DNA from: Lichtheimia corymbifera B2541
Lineage: Eukaryota > Mucoromycota > Mucoromycetes > Mucorales > Lichtheimiaceae
NCBI GenBank assembly: GCA_000697475.1
Contig: JNEU01000734.1
Location: 372,001-436,000 of the forward strand
DNA length: 64,000 nt
Direction: 5' to 3'
Both the position numbers and the translations under genes were made by a program. Position 1 is the stretch's first letter. Each line of letters begins with the position of its first letter. Under the pieces are notes generated by a model, which saw only the letters and a list, made by a program, of their open reading frames with translations, searched no databases and was not told the DNA's origin. Positions 61,408-64,000 of the stretch are shown piece by piece.

Positions 61408-64000
61408 TTATTTGAAAGGTGCATTTAGGGGATCGATAACTGTGCCAAGTTTGGTGAGTACTCTCGGCTTTGTAAGCTTTTGGAATGTATTTCGAGTATT
61501 CCACTCCTTGCCAACAGGCGTACGCATAGATCGCTCGTATTGCTCCATTGTTTGAAAAGGGAAAGGGACTTGAGTAACCTGGTATTTTTCGCTCTATAAA
61601 TGATATAATCAAAAATATGAGACATACTTGAACCCATTTCATGGTACACAACAGCTACTAACCTTTTTGATTCGTTTCTCGTTAATGATAACATTCTTCA
61701 ATTTCGCATCCTTTCTCTTGCTTGGGTCAATGCCTTGGATCTTTCGAACGACCTTGTTCTTCTTCTTCTTGAGTCCTTTTCCAGACCAATCTCCCCATCC
61801 AGGTAACGTAAGATCTTCAGTTTTATCAGCATCTTCTTCCATAATTGCATCTTTCTCCTCTTCAAACTCTTGTGTCACATTGTCGTTGGCAAATGCTCGT
61901 GCAACCAAATCCCGCTGTGCAAAGGCCAACTTGTTTGATGAATGCACCATGCCAACAGCTTCTTCATCATCCTCGTCCTCGTCATCAGAACCAACGGTGC
62001 CACTAGTAACAACGACTTTGGACTCTGTCTCCTTGTCGCTCTTCTCAGACTGTGCAGCCTTAGGCTTGGCTTGATCCGATTGCTGCTTCTTGTCATTCTT
62101 CTTTTTGACAGGCAACGTCTGAGACATATCAAGTTGGATATCATCGCTCTCTTCCTTTTGAGCTTTCTTGATCTTGGTAACATTGAGCTCGGATTTGTCC
62201 TCGATCTTTCCTTTGCTGGTGTTGTTCTTCTTGGATGCCTTCTTTCCTTTCACGCGAGTCTCCACTTGTTGAAGCCAAGGACTGATCTGATCATCATCCA
62301 CCTCCTGAAGCTTTTGATCGAGTGCACTGACAGGTGCAATGTTGACTGTGCCAGACGTGCGTACCTTGTGTGCTGCAGATTGTGCCACCTTTTTGATTTG
62401 ACCAGCATCATTGAGTTCTACTGAGCTAGTTGTTGTCGATGTTGTGTTCTTTCCATCTTTACCCTAAAACAATGAGAATGTCTAGTGTGAGTATAACTTT
62501 GTCGTTTGATTAACAATCTTGAACCTTACCTTGGCAACACCAAAAGCCAATCGACCAGGGTTATTTTGCACAATGTGTGATGTCTGTGCATCCTTATCCT
62601 CTTCTTCCAGCCATTCATTCTTAAAGTCATCAACCATTGCTCGGGTAGCCTGCAGGTTCCGCTGATCGGCATCTTGCATGAATTTCATCGAGAAGAGGCC
62701 TTTCTTTGGGGTATCTTGTTCATCGTCATCCAGCTCTTTTTCCAATCCAGCAATTTCCCTGGCAATCTTATCACCACCATCCTCGTCATCTTCGGAATCA
62801 TCATCATCATCGCTGTCAGATTGAACACCTTGGATCTTTTTGCGCAGCTCTTCACCACGTCGCAATTGTTCCATAATAGCTTCACGTGTTCCTTCATCGG
62901 CTTGACCTCGAGCAAGAGCACGCTTGGCCCATTTGCTGGTATTCTTGTGCTTAAGTGTCATACGTTCCTCTGCACGATCCAGTGCAGCCTTCATTTGATC
63001 TTCAGCAGTCATCTCCTCATCAATATCATTGCCGATACCAGCTGCGAGCAATTCTTGTTTGGCCTTTTCTTTACGCTGCAACTTGCGGTAGCTCTTACTC
63101 TTGATCTTCTTGATGCGTTTGGCCTTTTGCTCGTGACGAAACATGAGTTCTCGCATAATCTTCAATTGCTTTCGTCGTTCCTCCACTTCCTCCACTGACA
63201 ACTTGTTGAGCTGCAATGCCTCAAACTCCTCCAATTCTTCATCTTTCATGCCAGCAGCCTGCAATGCTTGTTCAATCTGCTTCTCCATGGATGTCTCTGC
63301 ACTGAACTTGCTAGCAAGAGCTGCACTGGTGACTCGTTGACCCACAGTCGTATTGTTTTGCATAGGAAATGAAAGGTGTTCAGCCTAAAATTGTCCCATA
63401 GTGAGTACACCTGGATCAAATACTATAAAAAAGGTAGCCCATACCTCACGATTCTGCTTCACTGTTGCTTCCCAACGTGAGACTTCCTTGTTGGCTTCCT
63501 TATAAGCGGCCTGACGATCAGCACGATCCTGGATACGTTTGGCAGCTGGCGCATTCAATGCTGATTGTACGACGTTCTTGCCCTTGCCATCCAATTCCAA
63601 TACAGTCTTTCGAAGGGATGCAAATGCGTCTTCATTGGGCATGGAACCCATCAAATCACCCAAATCAAGTTTCTTTTTGTTGTCAGTCGAGGATGAATCA
63701 CGTGCAAGAAGATTGAATTCATTTTCTTCATAGACTTCAGTGCGCTCCTTGCGTCGTTTCTTTTTGGCGCTGCCATCATCGTTGAGAGATCGTTTCTTGC
63801 TGCTCAAGGAATCGATAAAGTCCACCATTCCTTCACCATCATTGCCTTCATCTTCACTGTCGGATGCATTCATGTCGCCCATATCCTCATCGCTGTCCAT
63901 TACTCCTTGCATCAATTCGTCCACTGCTTTCTTGTGTGCTTGCTTGCGATCTTTTCCGGATTCTTCTTCTTCCTCGTCATCGTCAAGCATTGCTGAAAGA
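61408..64000 (-). CDS. UTP14: U3 snoRNP / SSU processome protein Utp14 (partial, 5' end beyond window)
   Basis: A nucleolar factor that activates the Dhr1 helicase during 18S rRNA maturation. The visible part is about 780 residues in five exons and runs to the TAA at 61408. Utp14 features are acidic tracts (DDDEEEEE; DSDDDDDSEDDED), the conserved KSKSYRKLQRKEK block, ERMTLKHKNTSKWAKRAL, and the C-terminal signature PGWGDWSGKG with RKDAKLKNVIINEKRIKK and the YQVTQVPFPFQTMEQYERSMRTPVGKEWNT end. The frame is open to the window's right edge, so the ATG at 63990 (MLDDDEEEE) is probably internal. Confidence 0.95.

Overview
The window is eukaryotic nuclear DNA from a filamentous fungus. Genes are compact and broken by many short introns (about 50-100 bp, GT..AG). 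The gene set is conserved and fungal, with some features typical of early-diverging lineages: a Ral-type GTPase, a PAK kinase with PH and CRIB domains, and an IRA/neurofibromin Ras-GAP. With an otherwise uncharacterised repeat-region protein family, this points to Mucoromycota, probably Mucorales. That placement is an inference from gene content; no rRNA, tRNA or CRISPR array was recognised.

Layout. At 0.3-6.3 kb lie pyruvate dehydrogenase E1 alpha (+), then three minus-strand genes: a centrin-like EF-hand protein, an F-box protein and a secreted CAP/PR-1 protein. After a 2.7 kb gene-poor stretch come plus-strand genes at 9.0-17.2 kb: a Ral-like GTPase, the PLRG1/Prp46 splicing WD40 protein, a Pkc1-type protein kinase C and an alpha/beta hydrolase. 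From 17.26 to 23.29 kb an accessory block interrupts the run. It is flanked by two nearly identical 234 bp copies of the hydrolase 3' end. It contains a broken gene of an uncharacterised family with an E-V-K motif, a truncated gene, membrane-protein remnants and a 213 bp tandem duplication.

From 23.5 kb to the right edge almost every gene is on the minus strand: FAM32A-like, mitochondrial GatA, a DMAP1-binding-domain protein, Rab geranylgeranyltransferase alpha, a LIM-C1-RhoGAP protein, a Cla4-type PAK kinase, eIF4G, uroporphyrinogen-III synthase, a Sec7-PH Arf-GEF, ribosomal protein S23, a 9.2 kb IRA/NF1 Ras-GAP and Utp14 (5' end beyond the window). The exception is one cytochrome P450 on the plus strand.

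Functionally the window is rich in small-GTPase signalling and polarity: Ral, PKC with HR1-type coiled coils, RhoGAP, CRIB-PAK, Arf-GEF, Ras-GAP and Rab prenylation. It is also rich in RNA and translation genes (Prp46, FAM32A, eIF4G, RPS23, Utp14, GatA). These are housekeeping genes and show no sign of forming a functional cluster. The most unusual structure is the duplication-flanked block at 17.03-23.53 kb.
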